Shown piece after piece: positions 1 to 13,258 of a stretch of DNA of 64,000 bases. The position numbers and the translations under genes were made by a program. Location of the stretch: positions 110,594,407 through 110,658,406 of the forward strand of contig CM056377.1 of NCBI GenBank assembly GCA_029718625.1, in the 5' to 3' direction. The DNA comes from Synaphobranchus kaupii. Lineage: Eukaryota > Chordata > Actinopteri > Anguilliformes > Synaphobranchidae. The notes beneath the pieces were generated by a model. The model worked only from the letters and a program-made list of their open reading frames with translations. It did no database searches and had not been told where the DNA came from. Each line of letters begins with the position of its first letter. Positions within the stretch are counted from its first letter, which is position 1.

Positions 1-239
1 ACATTAATGCCTAGGTCCAGGGTGTCTTGAATATAGTATAAATAGCAGGAGGCAGAACAGGTAGGCATGGTTTATCAGTGCAGGTTAGGGATAGATTCCT
101 GCTGGCACATAGTAGATTTTATTTTCAACACACAAATGCTGAGGGGAGAGGTAGCATAACAATTAAGATAATGAGATAATGGGTGGAGATGGTGGAGATG
201 AGAGATCAAAGACAGAGGAGGAGGCAGGTAGAAGCGTGC

Positions 240-850
240 CATTGATTTGGGCTTTTTGTGGCATGAACCAAGGAGGGGTCAGGAACCAGGCTGGGCAGGG
301 ACGGCGCTCAGGCCGTGGGGAATCAGGAACAAGACGTCACCCAGGGCGTGGGGTCCAGCTTAAGAACGGCGCGCTGGCCGTGGGGTCAGGAACGAGGAGG
401 GGCGGGAACTGGGGAGGGACAAGGACCTGGGGAGGGACAAGGACAAGGACAAGGACAAGGACAAGGACAAGGACAAGGACAAGGACAAGGACAAGGACAA
501 GGACAAGGACAAGGACAAGGACAAGGACAAGGACAAGGACAAGGACAAGGACAAGGACAAGGACAAGGACAAGGACAAGGACAAGGACAAGGACGGGAAA
601 CCAGCTCACAAAAACAGACGAGCAACACAAGACGGTCCGGCCCCTGAACAAAGAGACAGGGCACAGACTATATACAAGACATAACGAGGATAAAACGATC
701 AACAGGTGGGAGTAGGCTAACGAGGACACGAGAGGAAAACACAATGCAGGTGTGGGGAATGCAAGACACAAGTAGGAGGGAGAGAGGGAAAACACGGGGT
801 GGACTATGAGACAATAGGAAAACCCGGGATGGAATCTGGGTGCCTCACAC
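240..850 (-). repeat. Dispersed repeat copy A with internal hexamer array
   Basis: Read on the minus strand, the part right of the hexamer array matches the repeat at 12590-13258. Shared pieces include CCGTGTTTTCCCT, TCTCCCTCC, a CCCCRCACCTG block and GTGTTTTCTC. The left end is not clearly defined. The long frames here in several registers come from the hexamer array and are not genes. No transposase or reverse transcriptase is visible, so it is non-autonomous. Confidence 0.6.
436..593 (+). repeat. (GGACAA)n hexanucleotide array, about 26 copies
   Basis: Nearly pure tandem GGACAA from about 436 to 593, preceded by diverged GGGACAAGGACCTGGGGA units. The six-base period keeps every frame open and makes artefactual Arg-Thr, Gly-Gln, Leu-Val, Ser-Leu and Cys-Pro dipeptide proteins. 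Confidence 0.95.
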
Positions 851-3038
851 AGAAGACCTGTCTAGTATGTTCACCTGTCACTAAAAGATGCCTTCGATGT
901 TTAGATATGTGGAATGATATTATGAAATGACAAACAAATGAGTATTTATATGCAAAACCAAGACTTATTGGGGAAAGCAATCATAAACCAAAGCCTTTTC
1001 TGTCTCATCAGTATTCAGCTCCACAAATCCTCACTATTGGATTGATCCAATTTTTGCATTGAATTCAGAGTCATGTCTTACCTTAATAAAAAGTAACCGA
1101 ATACCAGAGCAATTAACCCAGCAAAGGAAAGCTGCCAATTTATTCAGTTGAAAGGATAATTTCAACATGCAGAAAGGCTGCACACATCTTTGTTAAATTA
1201 TGACAAGGCGAATTATGACAATTACGGTTACTGTATGTACTGTTGTGCTGCGATCAAAATATTTTGGTTGTCATGGGAATGCTAGCTGAAGTTTTGGACT
1301 GTTTCCCCTAGAGTTACTTTTTTACTCTCCACTTACCACCCAAATCCAGGGACCTATCACACGCTCCCTGTCAAGACAGTTTGAAAACTTTCTTGTGCAG
1401 AGAGCTGTCACGTCCTCTAACAGCTTGAGGGATCTACTGTTTGTTTGCATTTCCCTCAATGGTCCTTCATCTGCCCGAGTCTGGAAAGGGGTGGGGAGAG
1501 TGCAGTACTGTATCTCCACAAAAACAATAAACGCTATCTTTTCAACACTGCTTATGTTATGGTAGAAATGAAAAAGCTAAAAAGTCAAGAAGAGAAAGTC
1601 AGTACAATCATAAATGTAATGCTTACATGGGTATCCAGAGTGTGAAAACATGAACCAGCAAGAATAGGGTAACTTGGAAGGGGTCTGTTCAATTAATTTC
1701 GGAAAATAAAAATGAATAATAAAAATAAGCTACTCTTCTGAATGTATAGAACATTGTGATATCCCTTATCTATGTAAGATAACCAACAGACATACCCATT
1801 TCAGCTTTTCAGCATGTATACATATTAATGTACTGTACATGTGGGGAGGGGGGTGTCAATGACTGATACTAATTTAATTTAATGCACAATAATTTAATGC
1901 ACATTCCTTCGCAGCTGAATTTTTTTTTTTTAAATATGCAGTTCTGGTCACAGGGGAAAGTCCCATTTCCTTGGCTGAAATCCATCAAGTTAGTTGTTCT
2001 GCCAGTCTGCAATTCCATTCCTCCGACGGACAGGCCATCCATTCAGAACAAAGTCTACTGATCTTAAAGCTATAATTTAAGAAATATATCTTTTGTGGAA
2101 TCTATTTTTTGTTATCTAAATAGGAACATTTATCTTTGAGCACACATGCAGGACACATGCAGAAAATACGCTATGTTTCCCTCTGTAAAACCCACCACCC
2201 AAATCATTGTACCTTCTGTCTACAAAAAAAAGGGATTTGGAGGACTGCCTCCAGACAGATTTTCTGCTCTGAAGAGTTGGCAGTAATATGCATTTTAGCA
2301 TGCTACACTGTTGAAAAGAGAAGAATATCATCACCAGCCCCACCTTAACCCAACATTTTAGCCTGTGACACAAACCAGGTTTTTAGTTCAGTCCCAAAAA
2401 TACTGCTCAACTTTATTTTCCACTGCTTAATCTTACCCAAACTTGGGCTTTCTCACTCTGCTATTGCCTAAACTGCTTTGAATTCAAACCAAGTTTACCC
2501 TTTGAGCCCTTGGATCTCCACATCTGGCACATACTGGATCCATCCTGCATCTTTTCATACTCCCTATTGAGTCACTCCACGCTGCGTATTTGTCCACAAA
2601 AGAGGCCAGAGGTTATAAAAAAAATAGTTATTTTTTCCCATCAGCATGTGAGAAGTTCTGTGATTCGGACTCTTGTGATTTATTAATTATAAACATGTTA
2701 TCCTTAAACCAGCATATCCTGGTTTGTGTATGTGGCCATTCATATCAGTCCCTCTACAGACTTTACCATAAACATGACAGCAGCACCATTTTACATTGTA
2801 TGTCTGAAACAGAGGGCATGCAAAGTGTTTTGTGTGAATTGTGTCAGAATATAATTTAACTTCCTTATCTCTGTAATAGTACATGAGCATGAGAAAAACA
2901 TTGAGGTACCTACAGTGAATAATTTTTGTCAGACTAAAGACTAAAATAGAAATGCAAATAGAGCTGTTAAACACATACAATTAAACACTTTTACAGTTGG
3001 TTTGGAAATTCCCATGAAAAACACAAGGTCAGACGAAT
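851..3038. other. No gene recognised
   Basis: AT-rich sequence with chance frames of at most about 90 codons that show no family resemblance. No splice-bounded exon stood out. Confidence 0.6.
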
Positions 3039-3054
3039 GCCCCCCCCCCCCCCC
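3039..3054 (+). repeat. Poly-C tract (C16)
   Basis: Uninterrupted run of cytosines followed by GGCCTG. A similar 21-nt C run lies at 20864-20884. Confidence 0.9.

Positions 3055-5596
<2,542 letters not shown>

Positions 5597-5668
<72 letters not shown>
5597..5668 (+). repeat. (TA)n microsatellite
   Basis: About 36 perfect TA copies just right of the Sleeping Beauty-class element. Confidence 0.95.
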
Positions 5669-5672
<4 letters not shown>

Positions 5673-5680
5673 CAATCACT

Positions 5681-5768
5681 ATAGATATGGCCGTTTTTTT
5701 TATCATATGTCCGACAAACTGTAATCATTCCGGACATTCTGGCCGGCAGTTTAAAATCCTAGCGCGAC

Positions 5769-5838
<70 letters not shown>

Positions 5839-5926
5839 GTCGCGCTAGGATTTTAAACTGCCGGCCAGAATGTCCGGAATGATTACAGTTTGTCGGACAT
5901 ATGATAAAAAAAACGGCCATATCTAT
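5681..5926. repeat. Perfect 246-bp palindrome with (TA)n centre
   Basis: The left arm (from ATAGATATGGCC) and the right arm (to GGCCATATCTAT) are exact reverse complements over about 95 nt, including the T8/A8 runs, and meet in a (TA)n core at about 5775-5833. The right arm is the first 93 bp of the hAT element at 5834-6569; the left arm is an inverted extra copy of that end. Confidence 0.93.
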
Positions 5927-6569
5927 TTTCAATGCATGAACGACAGGCAGGTGCATTTAATGATGTAGCCTAACAACATATGTTACAGTGTAGTATTATA
6001 TTTAGGACTGAAAACGATTTGAAAATAAAGGAATAATATAAATAATATAAAAATTTAATATTACAGCTTCGCCTTGCACAAGCGGATGAATTACATTAAA
6101 ATCGCGCATTTGGTGTGCGTAATGTTTTCTCAACAAAGGCTGTCTTGATTTTTGCATCATTAGTTTATTAGAACCCATTGTTCTTCAGAATAACGATTTT
6201 AACATTTCTTTACTCCAAGGCAAATTGCAGAGTTGCGGAAGATGCTATAAGGAAAAAAGAGGCAGCAACGACACGTGACAATTGGGATCTGACCTAACGT
6301 TAACGAACAACGCTTTCGGGAAAATCAGACCAGAACAGTGTACGCTATTGATTTAACAAGAAAAAAAAATGCTGATTATATCAAGGCCTAATGCTAAATT
6401 GCCGTGATATTGAGACTAAATATGTTAAATTACTAGGCAATATTGCGGAGTTATTTATTTTATTTTAATTTTTTTTACCGGCCCGAATGTCCGGAGGGAA
6501 TTACATTTTCCGGCCTTTGTCATAAAAAAACGGTTAAAACCGGCAATTGCCGGCCTAACGCGACCCCTG
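5834..6569 (+). mobile_element. Non-autonomous hAT element
   Basis: It starts CAGAGGTCGCGCTAGG and ends CCTAACGCGACCCCTG, an imperfect terminal inverted repeat with the CAG...CTG ends and GGTCGCG core typical of hAT. Subterminal CCGGCC and ATGTCCGG blocks also recur near both ends. The 8 bp on each side are ATATATAT, which fits the 8-bp target duplication of hAT transposases, though the flank is itself a TA repeat. The 736-bp body carries no transposase. Confidence 0.8.
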
Positions 6570-6579
6570 ATATATATAT

Positions 6580-6640
6580 ATTTTATTGGCAACCCTGGAA
6601 AATATGAGCAAAAAGGCTGTAAAAATGTCTTTGTTGCCTC
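6580..6640 (+). mobile_element. Tc1-type terminal fragment
   Basis: TTGGCAACCCTGGAAAATAT and the following GGCTGTAAAAATGTC resemble the inner terminal repeat of the Tc1 family seen at 58065 and 63323 (TTGGCAACCCTGGTAAAGAT). It is broken on the left by (TA)n and the hAT insertion. Confidence 0.55.
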
Positions 6641-8384
6641 AGTGCTGTTATTTTGGCAAAGAAGAAGTACTGTAGAAAGTTTAAAAATATTCATAACATA
6701 AAAAGTGGAAACAAATCAGTGATTGTTTTACATAATAGGAGAACCAGTCAGTGCACTGTAGGTTGTGCACGTTAAACTTTCCTTATGAGGGACATTCTTA
6801 TTCTTCTTGACATTGTGAAATGAATTGTGAATGAGTGAGTGAAACAGCTGTCATGAACATATCCTCTTATATCTTTACTTAAGACTTCAGATACTTAAGA
6901 CTACATGTACATTTAGTCCTCATCAATATAAAAGGAGATGTTTCCCAAGGCCATGTGGTTGGATTGATTGCCTGGGGGAACAACCCAGGCTTAAATAAGC
7001 CCACCCTGAGGTCAAGTGAGGGGGAGGCAGCCAGCGCTGCAGCGCTGTCGCCTCTCCACACAGCATTTATTTGATTCTTCTGACAAGAGGGAACAAATGC
7101 AGGATATCCTGTACCACATGCAAAATGGCTACTGTAGGAGGGGCACATCATCCCTTAATCTCATCCCTTAAACAGCGAAAAATAAGGAATGTGCAGACAC
7201 TGTTCGGAAGGCTGCGACTTCTTTACACGATCCTCTATGGAAGGGCTTCCATACTCTTCGGTGTTGCTGCCTTATCGCCATCTGGTGGTAGCATGAAAGT
7301 ACTCTCATATATTTGGGGGAGCCGCTAGCTCACTTACTCGGTGTGAGGACATTGTCTACACGGCTGCTTAGTCACAGCCAAAATGCGCCTGCGTGACACA
7401 GAAATGCAACGAGAACAGACATTGGCGCATTGGTGCATGAAAGATAAAGATGTGAACAAAAGCAGAATATGCATAATATGAGGATTTATGAAGCCCTGCA
7501 TAATTTTTCACTATACTCACACACTTCATTCAAACTTCCAAAAGTATTTGTATTGCACGCCATCCATGCCCCACACTTCAAAAAGCATTTTTGTTTAATG
7601 CCCTTTTTGATGGGGGAGGCCAACAATTTATAACAGTCACACTCTTAGGCATTCATTTTCAGGTTTTATACAGGAATGTTTGATTTACGCAGGCTCAACA
7701 AACTCTCTGCCATGGATCACACTCTCCATTTCGCTTCTCGCAGAACAGGCGAACGGCCTGTTATGTTGAACACCCTGTCAAATTAAATTGGAGGTGCAGT
7801 ATTTTTTTTTGCCAAGATGTGTCTAGCCAATTTGTAGTTCCCTTCAATGTAATCTTGCTGGACGTAACTCTGGCGGATGTTGTCTATCAGTTTTGATGTC
7901 ATGAATCTAATTACAGCCGAACTGTGATGGTTACAGCTCCCTTTAATGACTTGTTACGTGCACATTGTCTTCTCTTAATATTTAGCCTGGAGGGCACAGA
8001 GAGGGCAGAGTCAATGTATCATACTGCTAATTAAGACAGTGTATTCTCCTTCAGCTGGTTCATTCAACATTTATTTATGGATGCGCCTAAATATGTCTCT
8101 TATAGAAATGAGCTGGTGAAATAAAAATGCAATAGGTGTTTAAGTGATCAGTTTCATTCTAGCTGTCCTTTGATGCTGTGCTCACAAAATGTGCGTTAAT
8201 TCGATACATCGCTGGATCAAAGTGCACAACTCCACACCTCAGTTCTACCGTCGTCCTATCACTGGAGTTGGAGTGCACTTGAAATGCGTTTCCCTTTGAA
8301 AATGAGGCCCAGCACAGAATGAGAGCTTCTATGAATGAGCTTTCTATGTTTATGTTCCATTTCTTATTTTTATGCATGGGATGT
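6641..8384. other. No gene recognised; one CTCF-type motif
   Basis: Mixed-composition unique-looking DNA, somewhat GC-richer at 6950-7380. Chance frames on both strands only. A CTCF-like motif at 7276-7288 is listed separately. Confidence 0.5.
7276..7288 (-). promoter_or_regulatory. Predicted CTCF-type binding motif
   Basis: The minus strand reads CCACCAGATGGCG, which fits every position of the CTCF core CCASYAGRKGGCR as I know it. It lies in the GC-richer patch at 6950-7380. It may act as an insulator or loop anchor, or may be a chance match. Confidence 0.4.
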
Positions 8385-9142
8385 GTTACACTCTCCTTTC
8401 CTCCCAGTCCCCGTCCACATTTGTGCTCCTTGTTTTACCCTTTTCCTATGTTTCTTGTCTTGTTTTCATGTTTCCTGTTTGTCTTCCTCGTGGTGCAGGC
8501 TGGGCATGGTTTCCCTCTTTGTTGTCACTATTCCCTCTCGCATTTCCTCCGCCTATCCTCCCGCTTGCATTCCTCATGCTCTCTTCTCTGTTAATCACTC
8601 TCGCATACATTCTCACGCTGCACGCATTCATTAGCTAATTAACTCTCATATATATTCTTCCGGTCTTCGTTGTCTTGTGCCAGTTTGTTAAGTCTTGTTG
8701 TTGGAAAAACTCTTGTCTTGTCTGGGTCTCGTATCTGAAATCATAGCCTTGCTTTGTCTTGCTTTAAGCTACTGTCTAGTCTTGCCTTGCCTAGCCAACT
8801 AATGCTTCTTGGTTTTGTTCATGCCTTGCTGAAACTAACATCTTGTTCTTCTCTGCTTGTCTGCCAGCCTGCAGCCATATCCTAGCTCTACTCCACGCAG
8901 CCCTGTATCCCGCATCCCGCTCCTCCTCTGCTACACCAACCCAGGATTCAGCCACCATCCAGCCCCTTGCCTACTCCCACTCCCGTTCTGCCCCTGTTTG
9001 CGCCATTCCAGGAACCAGTCCCTACCCTAAACTCTCCCTATACTTCTGGAGTTGTGAACAAAGTAATAAATTATTGGAATTATTGGATTTCTGTCTCAGA
9101 GTCGTGCATTTGAGTCCAGTCAATTCTCGGATCCTTAACAGG
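8385..9142 (+). repeat. Dispersed non-autonomous repeat copy B
   Basis: It begins near TGTTACACTCTCCTTTCC and ends near CGGATCCTTAACAGG. Its right end parallels the reverse complement of 24837-24930 (AATAAA..TT, a TTTCT-TCTG block, TCGT-GCA-TT-G-GT-C, then GATC-TTAACAG / GATCGTAACAG). Its left half shares GCTGGGCATGGTTTCCCT and CCGCCTAT-type blocks with that copy. The proline- and cysteine-rich frames inside are not genes. Confidence 0.6.
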
Positions 9143-10057
9143 ATGTTCCTCATCCAAACCATTTGATCATACTGTCTGAGCCAGACGTATTTTTGGATTT
9201 CACAGTGTATTGAGTGAGATCACTGCCATAGTCTAGTGAATTTGGCTTTGTGAAATAGCGTTCCCAAATGTGACGCGTTTAGACACCTCTACCTTCCCTT
9301 GAAGTCTGTTGCACCCACTGATTTTGTTTCTCTTCTGTTTGTTTTTTTTGGCAAAAATGTGCTTTCAAAAGATGGTTTCACTTGTCTCCTGAGTGTCCCA
9401 TACCAGAATGTACTTAATGCTGTTCACTGGGAACTCGTTACACTCTTACATATTGTACACATTCCATGGTGTACTTCTAATGGAGGCTTATTTTGATCTT
9501 TACATTTTACAGAAAGTAAAAACTGTAAGTACATGACCAACCAACCTGAATTGGATAGCCTACAGTTGCACAGACCATGTAAATTGCTTTTTCTTTTGTA
9601 GATGCTTGATAAAGCAACAACTTTCCCCAGATTTGACCCAAATATAAAAACCAGCCTGGATGCTTGACTGAATTAACATTGCCTATCAATCATGATTTCT
9701 TTCTTGCTTTATTGTTTTGCACAAAATCTCCATCTTCACACATACTAAAAATAATATCTGTAGCTGTGTCCTTGACAGTTACATTTAAAATGTTCCACAG
9801 GGCTCTTCAGCAATGGAAACTACTCTCTTTTGCTCGTGTCCTCGGTACTGTAGTTGCCCCTCCCTGTCAAATTGATGGAATGGCACAGGAAAATGAGAAT
9901 GTCCCACACACAACATGATAATTCTGCCTGTTTTCAATATGCAACACAATGCAGATCCTTGTCTGCTCGTACGGCATTGGAGGCTATTTCTCGTGAATAA
10001 ATAAATCACTTTGACAAGTATAGGAGGATTAGTGTCACTTTATACCATTTACAGATA
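9143..10057. other. No gene recognised
   Basis: AT-rich sequence with only short frames (up to about 84 codons) and no family resemblance. Confidence 0.5.
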
Positions 10058-11010
10058 GCTAGATAGGGTTGTAGATTCTTTATTGTCCTCCTTAGAGGAA
10101 ATTTGTTTTCACAGTCTGTACACACACAGCAGTTAGGTACATCCAGAAAACACAGAACATAGCCACAGGGAACACAAAAACAGTCACAAAGGTACAAAGA
10201 TTTTTCAAACAAAAATCCGCATGCACAGAAACACAGACACAGGGGCACAGGTCCATTTAAATGTCATTTTTACAGTTTGTTGAGGGCAGTGATGGCAGAG
10301 GGCACGTGCTTTTTTTGCAGATCAGGGATCTGTATCTGCGGCCAGATGGGAGTAGAGTGAAGCATGGGTTAAGGGTCGTGTGCTATGACGTGTGCTTTGC
10401 GAGTGATGGCAGTGTTAATGAGGGCTGGAAGGTTGGGAGTAGGGAGACCAATGAGCTTAGAGGCGGTGTGTGTGATTTTGAGGAGTTTCTGTTTCTGTTG
10501 GTGACAGTGAGCATGGTGAAGTAGCATGTGGAGCAGTAGAGGAGAATGGGCTCTATGATGCTCCTATACAGGAGGAGCAGGAGGTGGGTTTCCGGATGGC
10601 GGACAGCGTCTGTTGGTAGCGATTACGGATATCGGTGGTGTGTTGTTCGAAGCTGAGTTTATTGTCAAGGGTGGTTCCAAGGTATTTGAAACTCTCCACC
10701 ATCTCAACCAACTGTTTCGCTGTTGATGGAGATGAGGCAGTGGGGGGTGCTGGGTTTTTTGCGGGGTGTCGATGAGAAGTTCCTTGGTCTTGGGGACATT
10801 CAGATGTAGAAGGTTGTCTGTGCACCACTGAGTGAAGTGGGAGATGGAGTGCTGATAAGCCATGACTGAGTTATTGTCCTTGAGGAGTGCAAGTATGGCT
10901 GTGTCATCTGAGTATTTGAAGTATTTTGTGATGGGGGAGGGACTGAGGCAGTCATTAGTGTAAAGGGTGTATAATTTACAGATAAGGACAATGCACTTGG
11001 TTTCAGCAAT
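10058..11010 (-). pseudogene. 5'-truncated LINE with broken reverse transcriptase (Rex1/CR1-like)
   Basis: On the minus strand, successive frames show the C-terminal half of a non-LTR reverse transcriptase. The catalytic box is KYSDDTAIL, followed by WCTDNLLHLNVPKTKELLID. After a frameshift near 10.70 kb comes VESFKYLGTTLDNKLSF and ISAIRK-type sequence. After another shift near 10.56 kb comes LYRSIIEPILLYC. The 3' end is a non-coding tail running to about 10058. The 5' part (endonuclease and RT fingers) is missing, as expected of target-primed insertions. It cannot code for a working enzyme. Confidence 0.85.
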
Positions 11011-11465
11011 GGAACAATAACAATAACAATCCATCAATAACAACAATTTCACTAACAAGTGTTCCACGTGTGCCACATTTACCAGTTAAGTGTTTAAATG
11101 TTTAAATATGATTGGAGGGTAAATTGTCTAACTAAAAATGGGATATGAGGCTGTGAGAATTTGCCTCTGAATGGCTTGTTGTACAAATTAAATCCAGAGG
11201 GCATTACATTTTAAAGCTCCACAGAGAGTGGTTACATTTATTTTGTCTTAAACAAAAAATGTGAAAAATTCAACTGTGCTCAAAGTTTAAATAGCTGCAT
11301 CCATTTACTCAGTGTAGTGCAGCTTATCATATTCCCCACTCAGAGGTGAGGAAGAAGGCCCTAATCCTTGCAGGGTTTTGCTGAGTAATGTACAGTAGCC
11401 TATACATGGCTCTTTGGCCTCAGCTTCTAAGTGCAGAAAGGGAGCTGTAGCTCCCTTGGATGCAA
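11011..11465. other. No gene recognised
   Basis: AT-rich spacer between the LINE relic and a MITE-like repeat; nothing recognisable. Confidence 0.5.
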
Positions 11466-11469
11466 CTAG

Positions 11470-11612
11470 AGCAGAGGTGCACAACTCCAGTCCTGGAGGA
11501 CTGCAGTGTCTGCAGGTTTATGGGGTTTCCTTTCAATCAGCAGCCAATTTAGGCCTTGTAAATCAGGTGTGTGGACCATTTAGCCAATTAGTGACTTATA
11601 AAATAAGGACTG
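11470..11612 (+). mobile_element. MITE-like dispersed repeat (partial)
   Basis: GTGCACAACTCCAGTCCTGG, GGACTGCAGTGTCTGCAGGT, AATCAGCAGCCAATTTAGGC and TTAGCCAATTAGTGACTTA follow the order of a repeat common in fish genomes. The related copy in the RAMP3 intron (52742-52915) shares the CTCCAGTCCTG end and CTGCTGATTGAAAG. Only one end is present. Confidence 0.6.
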
Positions 11613-12589
11613 AAACTGAGAAAAACTAACGTGCACACTGGCCCCCCAGGCTGTAGTAAGCAACCTCGGACTCGAGCATGTACTCTCATTCATTTTGCAT
11701 GTGCTACTGCCCTGTTACTGTACTACCATTGACAATTAATTGATTTGTTAATTTTCCCTCTTCACTATGCTAAATAAAAGCTAGCAACCAGATATCTTAT
11801 CATTCATAAATTATAATTCCAATTACTCTACCACTTGGGTCTCTGAGTAGATATAATAGCAAGAGGGGCCTCATTAGAATCGGTAGAAGCGCTGAGGTTT
11901 CTCGTACATTGTAATTCTTGCAGTGTCATGACAGCCTGGCTGTTTTCTATATTTTTCTTATCCGAACATGTATGCTACTGTGTCTCCAGATCCACAAGAT
12001 GGGCTTGTCAAGCGTTTAGAGGGAAGCAGAATGTACAAACAGATAACACAATGTAGGGAACTGCAGTTTAAATATGGAAACCTGAACAATGAATGCATCG
12101 GTATGATAACAATGCTCAGACAGACAACACACAAGCATTCAGTTAGCTGCATGGCTGCATAGAAATACAACTGACAATATGCTAGTTATGAAAGAGAAGG
12201 GATTATAAAATTCAAATGATGGAAAATAGAAAAATATGTCAACTAAAGTGCACTCCAAAGACATACAGACATTTTTTAAAATACTGTAAATGCTTTTCCT
12301 TTTTAATATTCCAGGCATATGTTAGCACCATTTTTCAGAAAGTGAAAATGCAACCTCTGTAGTACTGAGAAATGTAAAATCCAGTGACTTAATCCAATTA
12401 TAATTTCAATATTGGATCATCCATCATAATTATGTAAATACAGCTTTCGATGGATGTTGGCCAAGCTCCACAATGGAGCTCTTTATTTGAAATCTTCTAA
12501 ATTTGGCGGGCGATGCATTTCATTGTTATGAGAACTTAACAGAACCACTCCCAGACACCAAAAGTAGTAGGAATAGGCTTTGTTCGTAG
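11613..12589. other. No gene recognised
   Basis: AT-rich; overlapping frames of about 65-70 codons on both strands near 11.96-12.17 kb show no recognisable domain. Confidence 0.5.
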
Positions 12590-13258
12590 TCAACAGAAAT
12601 GGGTCAATACCCAGCAAACTGAACAATACAGGTAAGGCAGGCTCGTGGTGAGTTCCACGCAGGGGGTCAACATCCAGCGAACAGGGCAATGCAGGATGAG
12701 CAAAAGCAAAGTCCAGGAACAGTCAGGGGTCAGAACCAGGAAATCCGTTGGGCGAAGGGCAGGAGCAGGGCTAGGACGAGGAAGGGCAGGTGGGCAGGTG
12801 GGCAGGAGGATTGGAGCAGGGCTGGACAGGAACAGGCAGGACAGGAGCAGGCTGGACAGGAGCAGGCTGGACAGGAGCAGGCTGGACAGGAGCAGGCTGG
12901 ACAGGAACTGGACGGGTAAACAGGACTGGACACAGGAATGAGGAACAGGCAGGAATAACTCGCAGGAATAACTCGCAGGAATAACTCGCTGGAAATGAAT
13001 GCGACACAAGCACAAGGCAGGGCATGAGACCATCTGGCACAGAACACAGAAACAGAGGAGACTATAAGCCAAACTAAAAAAGAAATAACGAGGAACAGGT
13101 GAGACGAAACTAATGAGAAAACACAATTCAGGTGCGGGGAAGCGGAGACACAAAATGGAGGGAGAAAGGGAAAACACGGAACGGACTACAAGATAGAAAA
13201 TACATATAAACGGAAAAACCAGAACTAGACTAGGACGTGGAGGCACGAGACGTGACAT
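12590..13258 (-). repeat. Dispersed non-autonomous repeat copy C
   Basis: The minus strand starts TGTCACGTCTCGTGCC and runs through TTTTCCGTTTATATG and CCGTGTTTTCCCTTTCTCCC, then a minisatellite core. It is clearly related to copy A over about 150 nt. The 272-codon minus frame crossing it (12590-13408) is Pro/Ser/Leu-rich low-complexity and not credible as a gene. Confidence 0.65.
12833..12910 (+). repeat. 15-bp minisatellite (ACAGGAGCAGGCTGG)
   Basis: About five tandem copies, the outer ones diverged, inside dispersed repeat C. Three short GGAATAACTCGCA units follow at about 12950-12990. Confidence 0.9.

Noticed and set aside
179..795. Long overlapping frames on both strands
   Set aside because: They are the GGACAA hexamer read in every frame, giving dipeptide repeats.
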